A program made the translations under genes and the position numbers. From Nocardioides sp. L-11A (GTDB taxonomy: Bacteria; Actinomycetota; Actinomycetes; Propionibacteriales; Nocardioidaceae), in the NCBI GenBank assembly GCA_029961745.1, contig CP124680.1:1984001-2048000 (forward strand): a DNA stretch of 64,000 nucleotides. Reading direction: 5' to 3'. The notes beneath the pieces are model-generated. The model was not told the origin of the DNA, searched no databases, and saw only the letters and a program-made list of their open reading frames with translations. This document shows, piece by piece, positions 51,299 through 59,252 of the stretch. Position 1 is the stretch's first letter; each line of letters begins with the position of its first letter.

Positions 51299-51326
51299 GT
51301 GTAATCCCCGGCCACCGCGATCCGCT
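51299..51326 (+). promoter_or_regulatory. ECF-type promoter-like sequence for the RTX gene
   Basis: GTGTAAT (51299-51305) and TCCGCT (51321-51326) with 15 bp between, 42 bp before the RTX start. With its mirror copy, the GCCGGGTGTAAT segments form a perfect 12-bp inverted repeat (51253-51264 and 51294-51305). The match in both elements and spacing argues for one recognition factor. Confidence 0.6.
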
Positions 51327-51368
51327 GTGCTGGGTGTCATGTTCGACGACAGCCAAGGAGTACGAACC

Positions 51369-52436
51369 ATGCACGCGAATCTTCGGCGTACGGCGGGCGC
51401 GCTCGCCCTCGTGACGGGTGGCGCCCTGTGGGCCACGACCGTCGTCCCCGGGACGGCGTACGCCGCCGACCCGCCCCTGTGCAACGGCAAGGCCGCGACG
51501 ATCGTCGGCACGCCGGGCGACGACGTCCTCAACGGCACCGCCGGCGACGACGTGGTCTTCCTGGACGCCGGCAACGACACCTTCAACGGCCTCGGCGGCA
51601 ACGACACCGTCTGCGGTGGCGACGGCAACGACGTGATCACCACCGGCGCCGGCAACGACTGGGTCGACGCGGGTGCCGGCAACGACACCGTCAGCGTGCT
51701 CGGCGGCAACGACACGGTCCTCGGCGGTGAGGGCAACGACACCATCACCGGCGGCGACGGCAACGACACGATCGACGGCGGCGCCGGCGACGACCGCATC
51801 GACGCGGGCGCGGGCGACGACAAGGTCAGCGTGCTCGACGGCAACGACGTCGTGTTCGGTGGCGACGGCGACGACACCATCACCGTGAAGGTGCCGGTGG
51901 CCGAGATCCACGCCGGTGCCGGCGACGACATCGTCTACGCCACCTACCTCACCAGCATCCTGCGGATGAACGCCGGCGACGACACCGTCGTCTTCGACCG
52001 CACCTCGGGTGAGATCAAGGGCGGCAAGGGCGAGGACGCGTTCATCGTGGCCGCGCCGCAGCCCGCGACGGGCGAGCCCGCCGAGCCCGGCCTCAACACC
52101 GTCGCCACGTCGCTGATCAAGGGCGGCTCGGGCGTCGACTCCTTCAGCCTCGCGCCGCTGACCACGCCGGTCCGCATCGACGTCGCGGCCGGGCTGGCCA
52201 GCTGGGAGGGTGGCAACGCCGTCCGGCTGAAGGGCCTGCAGTCCTACAGCGGCGGTGCCGGCAACGACACGCTGCTGGGCAGCGACAAGGGCGAGACCAT
52301 CAAGGGCAAGGCCGGCGACGACGTGATCCGCGGTCGCGGTGGCAACGACGTCCTCAAGGGCGGCAAGGGCGTCGACGTCGTCTACGGCGGCGCCGGGCGC
52401 GACCGCTGCACCGGCGAGGTCCGCCACAGCTGCTGA
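51369..52436 (+). CDS. Secreted RTX-type calcium-binding repeat protein
   Basis: 355 residues with an N-terminal signal peptide (MHANLRRTAGALALVTGG, cleavage near GTAYAAD). The mature protein is dominated by GGxGxDxux-like nonapeptides (for example GGDGNDVITTGAGND and GGAGDDRIDAGAGDD) from about 60 to 200 and again at 300-350, which form calcium-filled beta-rolls. There is no enzyme domain and no obvious type I secretion signal; the Sec-type peptide suggests export by Sec, as is usual for Gram-positives. Two cysteine pairs occur, at the start (C38) and end of the repeats. An AAGGAG site precedes ATG 51369. Probable target of the divergent ECF sigma factor. Confidence 0.83.
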   Translation: MHANLRRTAGALALVTGGALWATTVVPGTAYAADPPLCNGKAATIVGTPGDDVLNGTAGDDVVFLDAGNDTFNGLGGNDTVCGGDGNDVITTGAGNDWVDAGAGNDTVSVLGGNDTVLGGEGNDTITGGDGNDTIDGGAGDDRIDAGAGDDKVSVLDGNDVVFGGDGDDTITVKVPVAEIHAGAGDDIVYATYLTSILRMNAGDDTVVFDRTSGEIKGGKGEDAFIVAAPQPATGEPAEPGLNTVATSLIKGGSGVDSFSLAPLTTPVRIDVAAGLASWEGGNAVRLKGLQSYSGGAGNDTLLGSDKGETIKGKAGDDVIRGRGGNDVLKGGKGVDVVYGGAGRDRCTGEVRHSC

Positions 52437-52458
52437 GGCGCGTCCCCAGGAACGTGCC

Positions 52459-52486
52459 GGGAAGGCCCGGTTCGCCGGGCCTTCCC
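52459..52486 (+). terminator. Terminator hairpin after the RTX gene
   Basis: A perfect 12-bp GC-rich stem (GGGAAGGCCCGG and complement) closed by a very stable TTCG tetraloop, 22 bp after the RTX stop. The following CGTTG has no long T run. Confidence 0.78.
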
Positions 52487-52687
52487 CGTTGCGGCGACCG
52501 CGGTCTTCCCGGCACTCCCTGCCCACCTGTCCTCCGTCCCTCGCTCCCTCGCTCCGTCCCCCGCTCCCTCCCGTGGCCACGGCCCGGTGGCAGCGGGGTC
52601 CCAGGTTTGACCCGGCTGCCTCGAAGTGGGACTCTTGGAGACGGCCCCCAAGGGCCGACACCCTGTCGAACCGGAAGGCTCAACTTC

Positions 52688-52882
52688 ATGGCCAAGGCGC
52701 TGATCGGTCACCTGAACAGCGACCTCCGCGACCCCCGTCTCGCCGTCGAGAACGCTCGGCTGCGCAACCGGGTCGCTGAGTTGGAGTCCCTCGTCCTCCG
52801 CCTCTCCGAGGAGAACGACAAGCTGATGTCTGCCCGCGCGGCCGAGATCCTGACCGGCGACGCGGAGATGCAGCCGGCCTGA
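52688..52882 (+). CDS. Small conserved coiled-coil protein
   Basis: A 64-residue protein starting MAKALIGHL with a short basic-acidic lead and then a leucine-heptad segment (ENARLRNRVAELESLVLRLSEEND, about 20-43), a clear coiled coil. It ends in a small acidic tail. I recall similar small proteins in related Actinobacteria, but know of no function. A GGAAGG site precedes ATG 52688. The last two codons and stop fall in sequence that is also the junction of the downstream repeat array. Confidence 0.75.
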   Translation: MAKALIGHLNSDLRDPRLAVENARLRNRVAELESLVLRLSEENDKLMSARAAEILTGDAEMQPA

Positions 52883-52890
52883 TTTGTTCT

Positions 52891-53367
52891 GGCCGAGCGT
52901 GTCGCCTATCGAGGGCGGCGCGCAGACCCTCCGGGCCCACGCTTGCCCCCGATGCGCTCCGCGCGGGCGCCACGCTGCCGGCCCGAGTTGCTGTGGCCGA
53001 GCGTGTCGCAGATCGAGCGACACCGCACGGTCCTCGCTGCGCTCGGACCGCGGGCCCACTCGATGCGGCTCCGCCGCCGTGCGCCACGCTGCCGGCCTGA
53101 GTTGCTGTGGCCGAGTGTGTCGCCTATCGAGGGCGGCGCGCAGACCCTCCGGGCCCACGCTTGCCCCCCACGCGCTCCGCGCGTGCGCCACGCTGCCGGC
53201 CTGATTTGTTCTGGCCCAGCGTGTCGCCTATCGAGGGCGGCGCGCAGACCCTCCGGCCCACGCTTGCCCCCCATGCGCTCCGCGCGTGCGCCACGCTGCC
53301 GGCCCGAGTTGCTGTGGCCGAGCGTGTCGCCTATCGAGTGACACCGTCCTCGCTGCGCTCGGACCAC
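52891..53367. repeat. Array of about five 104-bp repeats with inverted ends
   Basis: Units start at 52891, 52995, 53109, 53213 and 53316. Each begins GGCCGAGCGTG (variants GAGTGTG, CAGCGTG) and ends CACGCTGCCGGCC, about 93 bp (103 in the second), followed by an 11-bp linker (TGATTTGTTCT, CGAGTTGCTGT or TGAGTTGCTGT). The ends are inverted repeats of each other with a two-base bulge. Units 1, 3 and 4 share one interior (GGGCGGCGCGCAGACCCTCC...); unit 2 and the truncated unit 5 share another. The array fills the 560-bp gap between the coiled-coil gene and the MFS gene. No gene is seen in it. Confidence 0.82.
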
Positions 53368-53442
53368 GGGGTTGAGGTCACCGGGCGGGCGGAGCGAAAA
53401 TGACTGGCGGCGGGTCTGCCCGCGGCCTAGCGTGCTGATCTC

Positions 53443-54717
53443 GTGGGCCGGGTGATCGAAGCAGTCGTCCCGGCCCGGCTGGGCCCGGGATTCCGCCGGC
53501 TGGTGGCCTCCGCCTGGGTGAGCAACCTCGGCGACGGGATCGCGCTCGCCGCCGGCCCGCTGCTGGTGGCCTCGCAGACCCGGTCCCCGGCCCTCGTATC
53601 GATGGCGATGCTGCTCGTCGGGCTGCCGTGGCTGCTGTTCGGCCTGCTCGCGGGCGCGGTCGCCGACCGCGTCGATCGCAAGCGGATGGTCGTGGTCGCC
53701 AACCTGCTCCGCACGGTCGTGCTCGTCGCGCTCTGCGGCACCATCCTCACCGGTGTGGTGAGCATCGCGCTGGTGCTCACCGCGATGTTCCTGCTCGGCA
53801 CGGCCGAGGTCTTCGCCGACACCGCCTACCGGACGTTCTTGCCGATGCTCGTCGCCAGGTCCGATCTCGGCATCGCCAACGCGCGGCTGCAGGCCGGGTT
53901 CATCACCCTCAACCAGTTCGCCGGCGCGCCGCTCGGGGCCGCCCTGTTCGCGGTCGGGACGGTGGTCCCCTTCGGTGCCCAGATCGGGTGCGGCCTGTTG
54001 GGGGTGGTCCTCGTGTCCCGGATCGCGCTGCCGCCCGGTCCGGTCCGCGGGGAGATCGACACCCACGTGCTGCGCGACATCGCGGACGGCCTGCGTTGGC
54101 TGGCCGCCCATCCGCCGGTGCGGACCCTCGCACTGGTGATCGTCACCTTCAACATCACCTGGGCGGCGGCGTGGGCGATGCTGGTGCTCTACTCCCTCGA
54201 CGTGCTGCACCTCGGCCCGATCGGCTACGGCCTGCTGACCACGGCGTCCGCGGCCGGGGGACTGGTCGGCATCGTCCTCTACGGGTGGCTCGAGCGACAC
54301 ATCCCGCTGGCGACCCTGATGCGGGTCTGCCTGGCGCTGGAGGTGCTCATGCACCTCGGCTTCGCGCTCACCCGGGTGCCGTGGGTCGCCGTGCTCATCA
54401 TGTTCGGCTTCGGGGTCTACGCCTTCGTCTGGGGGACCCTGTCGCAGGCCGTCCGACAGCGGGCGGTGCCGACGGCGTACCAGGGGCGGGTCGGCTCGGT
54501 CTACAGCGTGTCGATCTACGCCGGCACGGTGATCGGCAGCGGACTGGGCGGCGTCATCGCGGAGCACGGCGGCGTGCTGGCGCCGTTCTGGTTCGCGTTC
54601 GTCGGCTCCGCGATCACCCTCGCGCTGGTCTGGCGCCAGCTCGGCCACATCGCCCACGCCGACGACGCCTCCCACGAGCCTCCCGGGGTGCGCGGATCCG
54701 TCGACCCCGCGAGGTAG
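53443..54717 (+). CDS. MFS transporter (MFS_3, exporter type)
   Basis: A 424-residue major facilitator protein with 12 hydrophobic helices. It has an N-terminal WVSNLGDGIALAAGPLL helix, loop motif GAVADRVDRKRM (A-motif variant) and a NITWAAAWAMLVLYSL segment in the second half, as in the exporter group that includes EntS-like and macrolide efflux proteins. The substrate is unknown. A non-conserved hydrophilic C-terminus ends in HEPPGVRGSVD. GTG start 53443. It directly precedes smc and follows the repeat array, so it may be a lineage-specific insert. Confidence 0.82.
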   Translation: MGRVIEAVVPARLGPGFRRLVASAWVSNLGDGIALAAGPLLVASQTRSPALVSMAMLLVGLPWLLFGLLAGAVADRVDRKRMVVVANLLRTVVLVALCGTILTGVVSIALVLTAMFLLGTAEVFADTAYRTFLPMLVARSDLGIANARLQAGFITLNQFAGAPLGAALFAVGTVVPFGAQIGCGLLGVVLVSRIALPPGPVRGEIDTHVLRDIADGLRWLAAHPPVRTLALVIVTFNITWAAAWAMLVLYSLDVLHLGPIGYGLLTTASAAGGLVGIVLYGWLERHIPLATLMRVCLALEVLMHLGFALTRVPWVAVLIMFGFGVYAFVWGTLSQAVRQRAVPTAYQGRVGSVYSVSIYAGTVIGSGLGGVIAEHGGVLAPFWFAFVGSAITLALVWRQLGHIAHADDASHEPPGVRGSVDPAR

Positions 54718-54779
54718 CCTGAGGCCTGCCGAGCTTCCCCCGCGTCGGACCGACTGCCCGACCCCCGAAGGGAGACCGC

Positions 54780-57700
54780 GTGTATCTGAAGAGCCTGACC
54801 CTCAAGGGGTTCAAGTCCTTCGCGTCCGCGACCACTCTCCAGCTCGAGCCCGGCATCACCTGCATCGTCGGGCCCAACGGCTCCGGCAAGTCCAATGTCG
54901 TCGACGCCCTGGCGTGGGTCATGGGCGAGGCCAGCGCCAAGAGCCTGCGCGGCGGCAAGATGGACGACGTCATCTTCGCCGGCACGTCGGGACGTCCGCC
55001 GCTCGGTCGGGCCGAGGTGGTGCTGACCATCGACAACTCCGACGGCGCGCTGCCGATCGAGTACTCCGAGGTCACCATCAGCCGGACCATGTTCCGCACC
55101 GGCGGCTCGGAGTACGCCATCAACGGCACCACCTGCCGGCTGCTCGACGTGCAGGAGCTGCTCAGCGACTCCGGCATCGGTCGCGAGATGCACGTCATCG
55201 TCGGGCAGGGGCAGCTCGACCAGATCCTGCACGCGACGCCCGAGGACCGCCGCGGCTTCATCGAGGAGGCCGCGGGCGTCCTCAAGCACCGCAAGCGCAA
55301 GGAGAAGGCGCTCCGCAAACTCGACTCCACCGAGGGCAATCTCCATCGGCTCAACGACCTGCTCAGCGAGATCCGGCGCCAGCTCAAGCCCCTGGGGCGG
55401 CAGGCCGAGGTCGCCCGGCGGGCGGCAACGGTCCAGGCCGATGTCCGCGACGCCAAGGCGCGCCTGCTGGCCGACGACCTGGTGAGCGCGCGCACGTCCC
55501 TGGAGCAGGAGCTCGCCGACGAGAGTGTGCTGCTCGCCCGGCGCGCGGAGGTCGAGGGCGGCATCACCACCGCCCGTGACCAGGAGGCCACGCTCGAGGC
55601 CGCGCTGCGCGAGGACCTGCCCGCGCTGTCCGCGGCCCAGGAGACCCTCTCCTCGCTGACCGCGCTGCGCGAGCGCTTCCGCGGCACCCAGAGCCTGGCC
55701 GCCGAGCGGGTGCGCAACGCCGCCGGCGCCGAGGCCGACGGTGAGCAGACCGGCGCCGGCCGCGACCCCGACGAGATCGAGGCCGAGGCGGAGCGACTGG
55801 CCGTCCAGGAGGCGCAGATCGCCGGTCAGGTCGCCGATCAGCAGACCGCGCTCGAGCGGGCCGTCGCCGACCGCCGCGCCGCCGAGGAGGCCGCGGCCAA
55901 CGAGGAGCGCCGGGTCGCCGGCCTGCTGCGCGCCGCCGCCGACCGCCGCGAGGGCCTGGCCCGGCTGCACGGTCAGGTCAACACGCTGCGCTCGCGCGCC
56001 CACGCCGCGGAGGAGGAGATCGGCCGCCTGGAGGCGGCCCGCGCCGACGCCACCGCCCGCGCCGAGCGGTCCCAGCGCGACTTCACCGCCCTGGAGACCA
56101 GGGTCGCCGGCCTCGATGCCGGCGAGGAGGGCCTCGACGCCGAGCACGAGGCGGCCGTCGCGGCGCTCGACGACCTCGACGAGCGGCTCACCAAGGTCCG
56201 CGAGGAGGCCCAGCAGGCCGACCGCGACAAGGCCGGCCTCAGCGCCCGCAAGGAGGCCCTCGAGCTCGGCCTGGCCCGCAAGGACGGCGCCGGCGCGCTG
56301 CTCGCGGCCTCCGACACCATCTCGGGCCTGCTCGGCTCGGTCGCCGCGCTGGTCAGCGTGCGGGGCGGCTACGAAGGCGCCGTGGCCGCCGCGCTGGGCG
56401 CCGCCGCCGACGCCGTCGCGGTCACCGACGCCGACACCGCCGTCGCCGTCATCGACCACCTCAAGGCCGACGACCTCGGCCGGGCCGGGCTGCTGCTCGG
56501 TGGGGGAGAGGCCGAGACGACGGGGTCCTGGCCGGCGCTGCCCCCCGGCATGTCGTACGCCGTCGACGTGGTCGAGTGCCCCGCGCAGGTCCGGCCCGCC
56601 CTCAATCGCCTGCTGCGCAAGGTCGCGGTCGTCGACCACCTCGACGCCGCGCGTTCGCTCGTCGCCGACCTGGCCGACGTCGTGGCGGTCACCCGCGACG
56701 GCGACCTGCTCGGCGCCCACTTCGCCTCGGGCGGCTCCCACGCCACCCAGAGCCTGATCGAGATCCAGGCCGCGGTCGACGAGGCCACCGGGTCGCTGGC
56801 CGACGCGGTCGCCGCCGCCGAGCGGCTCGGGTTCGACCTCGCCCGGCTCGAGGCCGAGCGTGCCGAGGCACGTCAACGCGTCGACGTCGCGCTCGCCCGC
56901 CTGCACGAGTCCGACGCCACCCTCGCGGCGGTCGCCGAGGAGCTGGGCCAACACGGCTCCCTGGCCAGGGCCGCCCGCGCCGAGGCGGAGCGGATGACCG
57001 AGGCGATCGCCCAGGCCGAGACGTCCCGCGAGCAGGCCCTGGTCGGCCTCGCCGAGCTCGAGCGGCGCCTGGCGAGCGCCGAGCAGGACACCGAGGAGGA
57101 GCCGGACACCACCGAGCAGGAGCGGCTCGTGGAGGCGACCCGGGCAGCCCGGCAGACCGAGATGGAGTGCCGGCTGGCGTTGCGCACCTCGGAGGAGCGG
57201 GCCCGCGCCCTCCACGGCCGGGTCGACCAGATGCGCAAGGCCGCCGCGGCCGAGCGGCAGGCCCGCGCCCGCGCGGCCGAGCGCCGCGCCCGGCTGATCG
57301 CCGAGGGCCGCGCCGGCCGGGCCGTCGCCGCGGCGGTGGGCTACGTCCTGGACCGCCTCGAGACGTCGATCGAGGAGGCCACTCGGCGCCGGCAGTCGGT
57401 CGAGGACTCCCGCCGCGGTCGCGAGCAGGAGCTGATGGCCGTCCGGCAGACGCTGCGCGACCTCGACCGGGAGCACCAGGAGCTGGTCTCCTCCGTGCAC
57501 CGAGACGAGATGGCCCGTGCCCAGCAGCGGATGCGCATCGAGCAGATCGAGACCAAGGCGCTCGAGGAGCTCGGGCTCGAGCCGGCGGGCCTGGTCGCCG
57601 ACTACGGCCCGGACCAGCCGGTGCCGGTGCTCGAGTCGCCCACCGAGCAGACCGGTGAGCAGACCGGTGAGCAGACCGGTGAGCAGACACGAGACGGCGG

Positions 57701-58418
57701 GGATGGTGGTGTCGCCACCGAGGGCGAGGCCGATCCCGCGCCGCGCACGGTGCCCTACGTCCGCGAGGAGCAGGTCAAGCGACTCCGGAGCGCCGAGAAG
57801 GCCCTGGGCATGCTCGGCCGGGTCAACCCGCTGGCGCTCGAGGAGTTCACCGCGATGGAGGAGCGCCACCAGTTCCTCTCCGAGCAGCTCGAGGACCTGC
57901 GGGCCACCCGCAAGGACCTCCTCGACATCGTCAAGGACGTCGATGTCAAGGTCGAGCAGGTCTTCACCGAGGCCTACGCCGACGTCACCAGGGCTTTCGA
58001 CCAGACCTTCGCGCGACTGTTCCCGGGCGGAGAGGGCCGGCTGGTCCTGACCGACCCCACCGACATGCTCACCACCGGCATCGAGGTCGAGGCCCGCCCG
58101 CCGGGCAAGAAGGTCAAGCGCCTCTCGCTGCTCTCCGGCGGCGAGCGCTCGCTGGTCGCCGTCGCCTTCCTGGTCGCGCTGTTCAAGGCCCGCCCCTCGC
58201 CGTTCTACATCCTCGACGAGGTCGAGGCCGCGCTCGACGACACCAACCTCGGGCGGCTGCTGGAGATCTACGAGGAGCTGCGCGAGAACTCCCAGCTCCT
58301 CGTCATCACCCACCAGAAGCGGACCATGGAGGTCGGCGACGCGCTCTACGGCGTCACGATGCGCGGCGACGGCGTCTCCGCGGTGATCAGCCAGCGGCTG
58401 CGCGACGAGTCGGCATGA
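54780..58418 (+). CDS. smc: Chromosome segregation protein SMC
   Basis: SMC forms the ring that organises and segregates the chromosome with ScpA and ScpB. 1,212 residues: Walker A GPNGSGKSN (31-39), long coiled-coil arms, a hinge at about 515-660 (GSVAALVSVRGGYEGAVAAALG onwards), the ABC signature LSGGERS (1118-1124) and Walker B ILDEVEAALDD with D1146-E1147. The coiled coil before the C-terminal head carries a tandem EQTG linker from a 12-bp DNA repeat. GTG start 54780 with a GAAGGGAG site. Stop overlaps the thioesterase ATG. Confidence 0.97.
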   Translation: MYLKSLTLKGFKSFASATTLQLEPGITCIVGPNGSGKSNVVDALAWVMGEASAKSLRGGKMDDVIFAGTSGRPPLGRAEVVLTIDNSDGALPIEYSEVTISRTMFRTGGSEYAINGTTCRLLDVQELLSDSGIGREMHVIVGQGQLDQILHATPEDRRGFIEEAAGVLKHRKRKEKALRKLDSTEGNLHRLNDLLSEIRRQLKPLGRQAEVARRAATVQADVRDAKARLLADDLVSARTSLEQELADESVLLARRAEVEGGITTARDQEATLEAALREDLPALSAAQETLSSLTALRERFRGTQSLAAERVRNAAGAEADGEQTGAGRDPDEIEAEAERLAVQEAQIAGQVADQQTALERAVADRRAAEEAAANEERRVAGLLRAAADRREGLARLHGQVNTLRSRAHAAEEEIGRLEAARADATARAERSQRDFTALETRVAGLDAGEEGLDAEHEAAVAALDDLDERLTKVREEAQQADRDKAGLSARKEALELGLARKDGAGALLAASDTISGLLGSVAALVSVRGGYEGAVAAALGAAADAVAVTDADTAVAVIDHLKADDLGRAGLLLGGGEAETTGSWPALPPGMSYAVDVVECPAQVRPALNRLLRKVAVVDHLDAARSLVADLADVVAVTRDGDLLGAHFASGGSHATQSLIEIQAAVDEATGSLADAVAAAERLGFDLARLEAERAEARQRVDVALARLHESDATLAAVAEELGQHGSLARAARAEAERMTEAIAQAETSREQALVGLAELERRLASAEQDTEEEPDTTEQERLVEATRAARQTEMECRLALRTSEERARALHGRVDQMRKAAAAERQARARAAERRARLIAEGRAGRAVAAAVGYVLDRLETSIEEATRRRQSVEDSRRGREQELMAVRQTLRDLDREHQELVSSVHRDEMARAQQRMRIEQIETKALEELGLEPAGLVADYGPDQPVPVLESPTEQTGEQTGEQTGEQTRDGGDGGVATEGEADPAPRTVPYVREEQVKRLRSAEKALGMLGRVNPLALEEFTAMEERHQFLSEQLEDLRATRKDLLDIVKDVDVKVEQVFTEAYADVTRAFDQTFARLFPGGEGRLVLTDPTDMLTTGIEVEARPPGKKVKRLSLLSGGERSLVAVAFLVALFKARPSPFYILDEVEAALDDTNLGRLLEIYEELRENSQLLVITHQKRTMEVGDALYGVTMRGDGVSAVISQRLRDESA
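57645..57688 (+). repeat. 12-bp tandem repeat inside smc
   Basis: GAGCAGACCGGT is repeated 3.7 times (57645, 57657, 57669, 57681), encoding EQTG units in the linker before the C-terminal head domain. The repeat is in frame, so copy changes would alter only linker length. Confidence 0.85.
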
Positions 58419-58873
58419 CCGGCCCCGACCGCAGCCGACCCGGCCGGTCGGCGTACCGCGCCTGGCGGACCGCCACGACCCGCTGGTCCGACGACGACGT
58501 CTACGGTCACCTCAACAACGCGCGCTACTTCGACCTCATCGACACCGCGGTCAACGCGCACCTGCACGAGGCGACGGGCACCGACATCCGCCGACTGCCG
58601 GCGATCGGGCTGGTCGCGGAGGTGTCGTGCCGCTACTTCGCCGAGATGGGCTACCCGCGCCCGATCGAGCTCGGACTCGCCGTCGAGCGGCTCGGCACGT
58701 CGTCGGTCGTCTACCGCATCGGTCTCTTCCAGGGCGACCCCGACGGCGAGGGTGCGCTCGCGTCCGCGGAGGGCCGCTTCGTCCACGTCTACGTCGACGA
58801 CACCGATCCGGCGCGCCCCTCGACCCCGATCCCCGACCTGATCCGCGCCGCCGTCGAGCCGCTGGTGGTGTGA
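58415..58873 (+). CDS. Acyl-CoA thioesterase (4HBT hotdog family)
   Basis: 152 residues of the 4-hydroxybenzoyl-CoA thioesterase-like hotdog family: WSDDDVYGHLNNARYFDLIDTAV (about 25-47), where the aspartate of D-x-Y/N-G-H-x-N is the usual active-site residue. It hydrolyses an acyl-CoA of unknown type. ATG 58415 overlaps the smc stop. Similar small thioesterases follow smc in related genomes. Confidence 0.86.
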   Translation: MTGPDRSRPGRSAYRAWRTATTRWSDDDVYGHLNNARYFDLIDTAVNAHLHEATGTDIRRLPAIGLVAEVSCRYFAEMGYPRPIELGLAVERLGTSSVVYRIGLFQGDPDGEGALASAEGRFVHVYVDDTDPARPSTPIPDLIRAAVEPLVV

Positions 58874-58975
58874 CCTCCGCCGCTCCCCGCGGGAGTGGCG
58901 GCCGCGGTGCCGGCGCCGTCTTGGACCGGGGGTGCAGGATGGGATGCAGAGCGATCCCTACTCGGAGGAGTCGAA

Positions 58976-59164
58976 GTGCTGTTCGTCGGCCTCGCGGTCC
59001 TGTTGAGCCTCGCGGTCTCGGCAGGCGTGGCCCTCTACGTGGCCTATCCGCATCGTGGCGAGAAGATGCCCGTGGTCCCCTGGCTGGGTGACGCGATGGG
59101 CCGCGCCATCGACGCGGCGCCCGTCCTCGAGGACGACGAGAGGGACCTGCAGCGCCTGCGGTGA
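58976..59164 (+). CDS. Small membrane protein upstream of ftsY
   Basis: A 62-residue protein: one N-terminal hydrophobic helix (about 2-22, FVGLAVLLSLAVSAGVALYVAYP) and a short hydrophilic tail with the acidic DDERDLQ end. The GTG 58976 is supported by a GGAGGAG site 5 bases upstream. The pattern of one helix with a short cytoplasmic tail just before ftsY recurs in relatives, so it may assist SRP-receptor function. That is speculation from position. Confidence 0.7.
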   Translation: MLFVGLAVLLSLAVSAGVALYVAYPHRGEKMPVVPWLGDAMGRAIDAAPVLEDDERDLQRLR

Positions 59165-59252
59165 GCGTCGCCGTCCACGACGGCCGGTGGCGGCAGACGC
59201 CCGACGACGCACCCGTTTCGGCCCACGCCGGGCGGCGTGATGGGATGAGCGC

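Noticed and set aside
52891..53367. CRISPR array
   Set aside because: Units are 93-103 bp, linkers are 11 bp and nearly identical to each other, so there are no variable spacers; no cas genes are present.
54516..58313. A 1,265-residue open frame on the minus strand opposite smc
   Set aside because: It is a shadow of smc: composition is low-complexity (Gly/Leu/Val/Arg), no family motif or ribosome binding site, and the plus-strand SMC motifs are complete.
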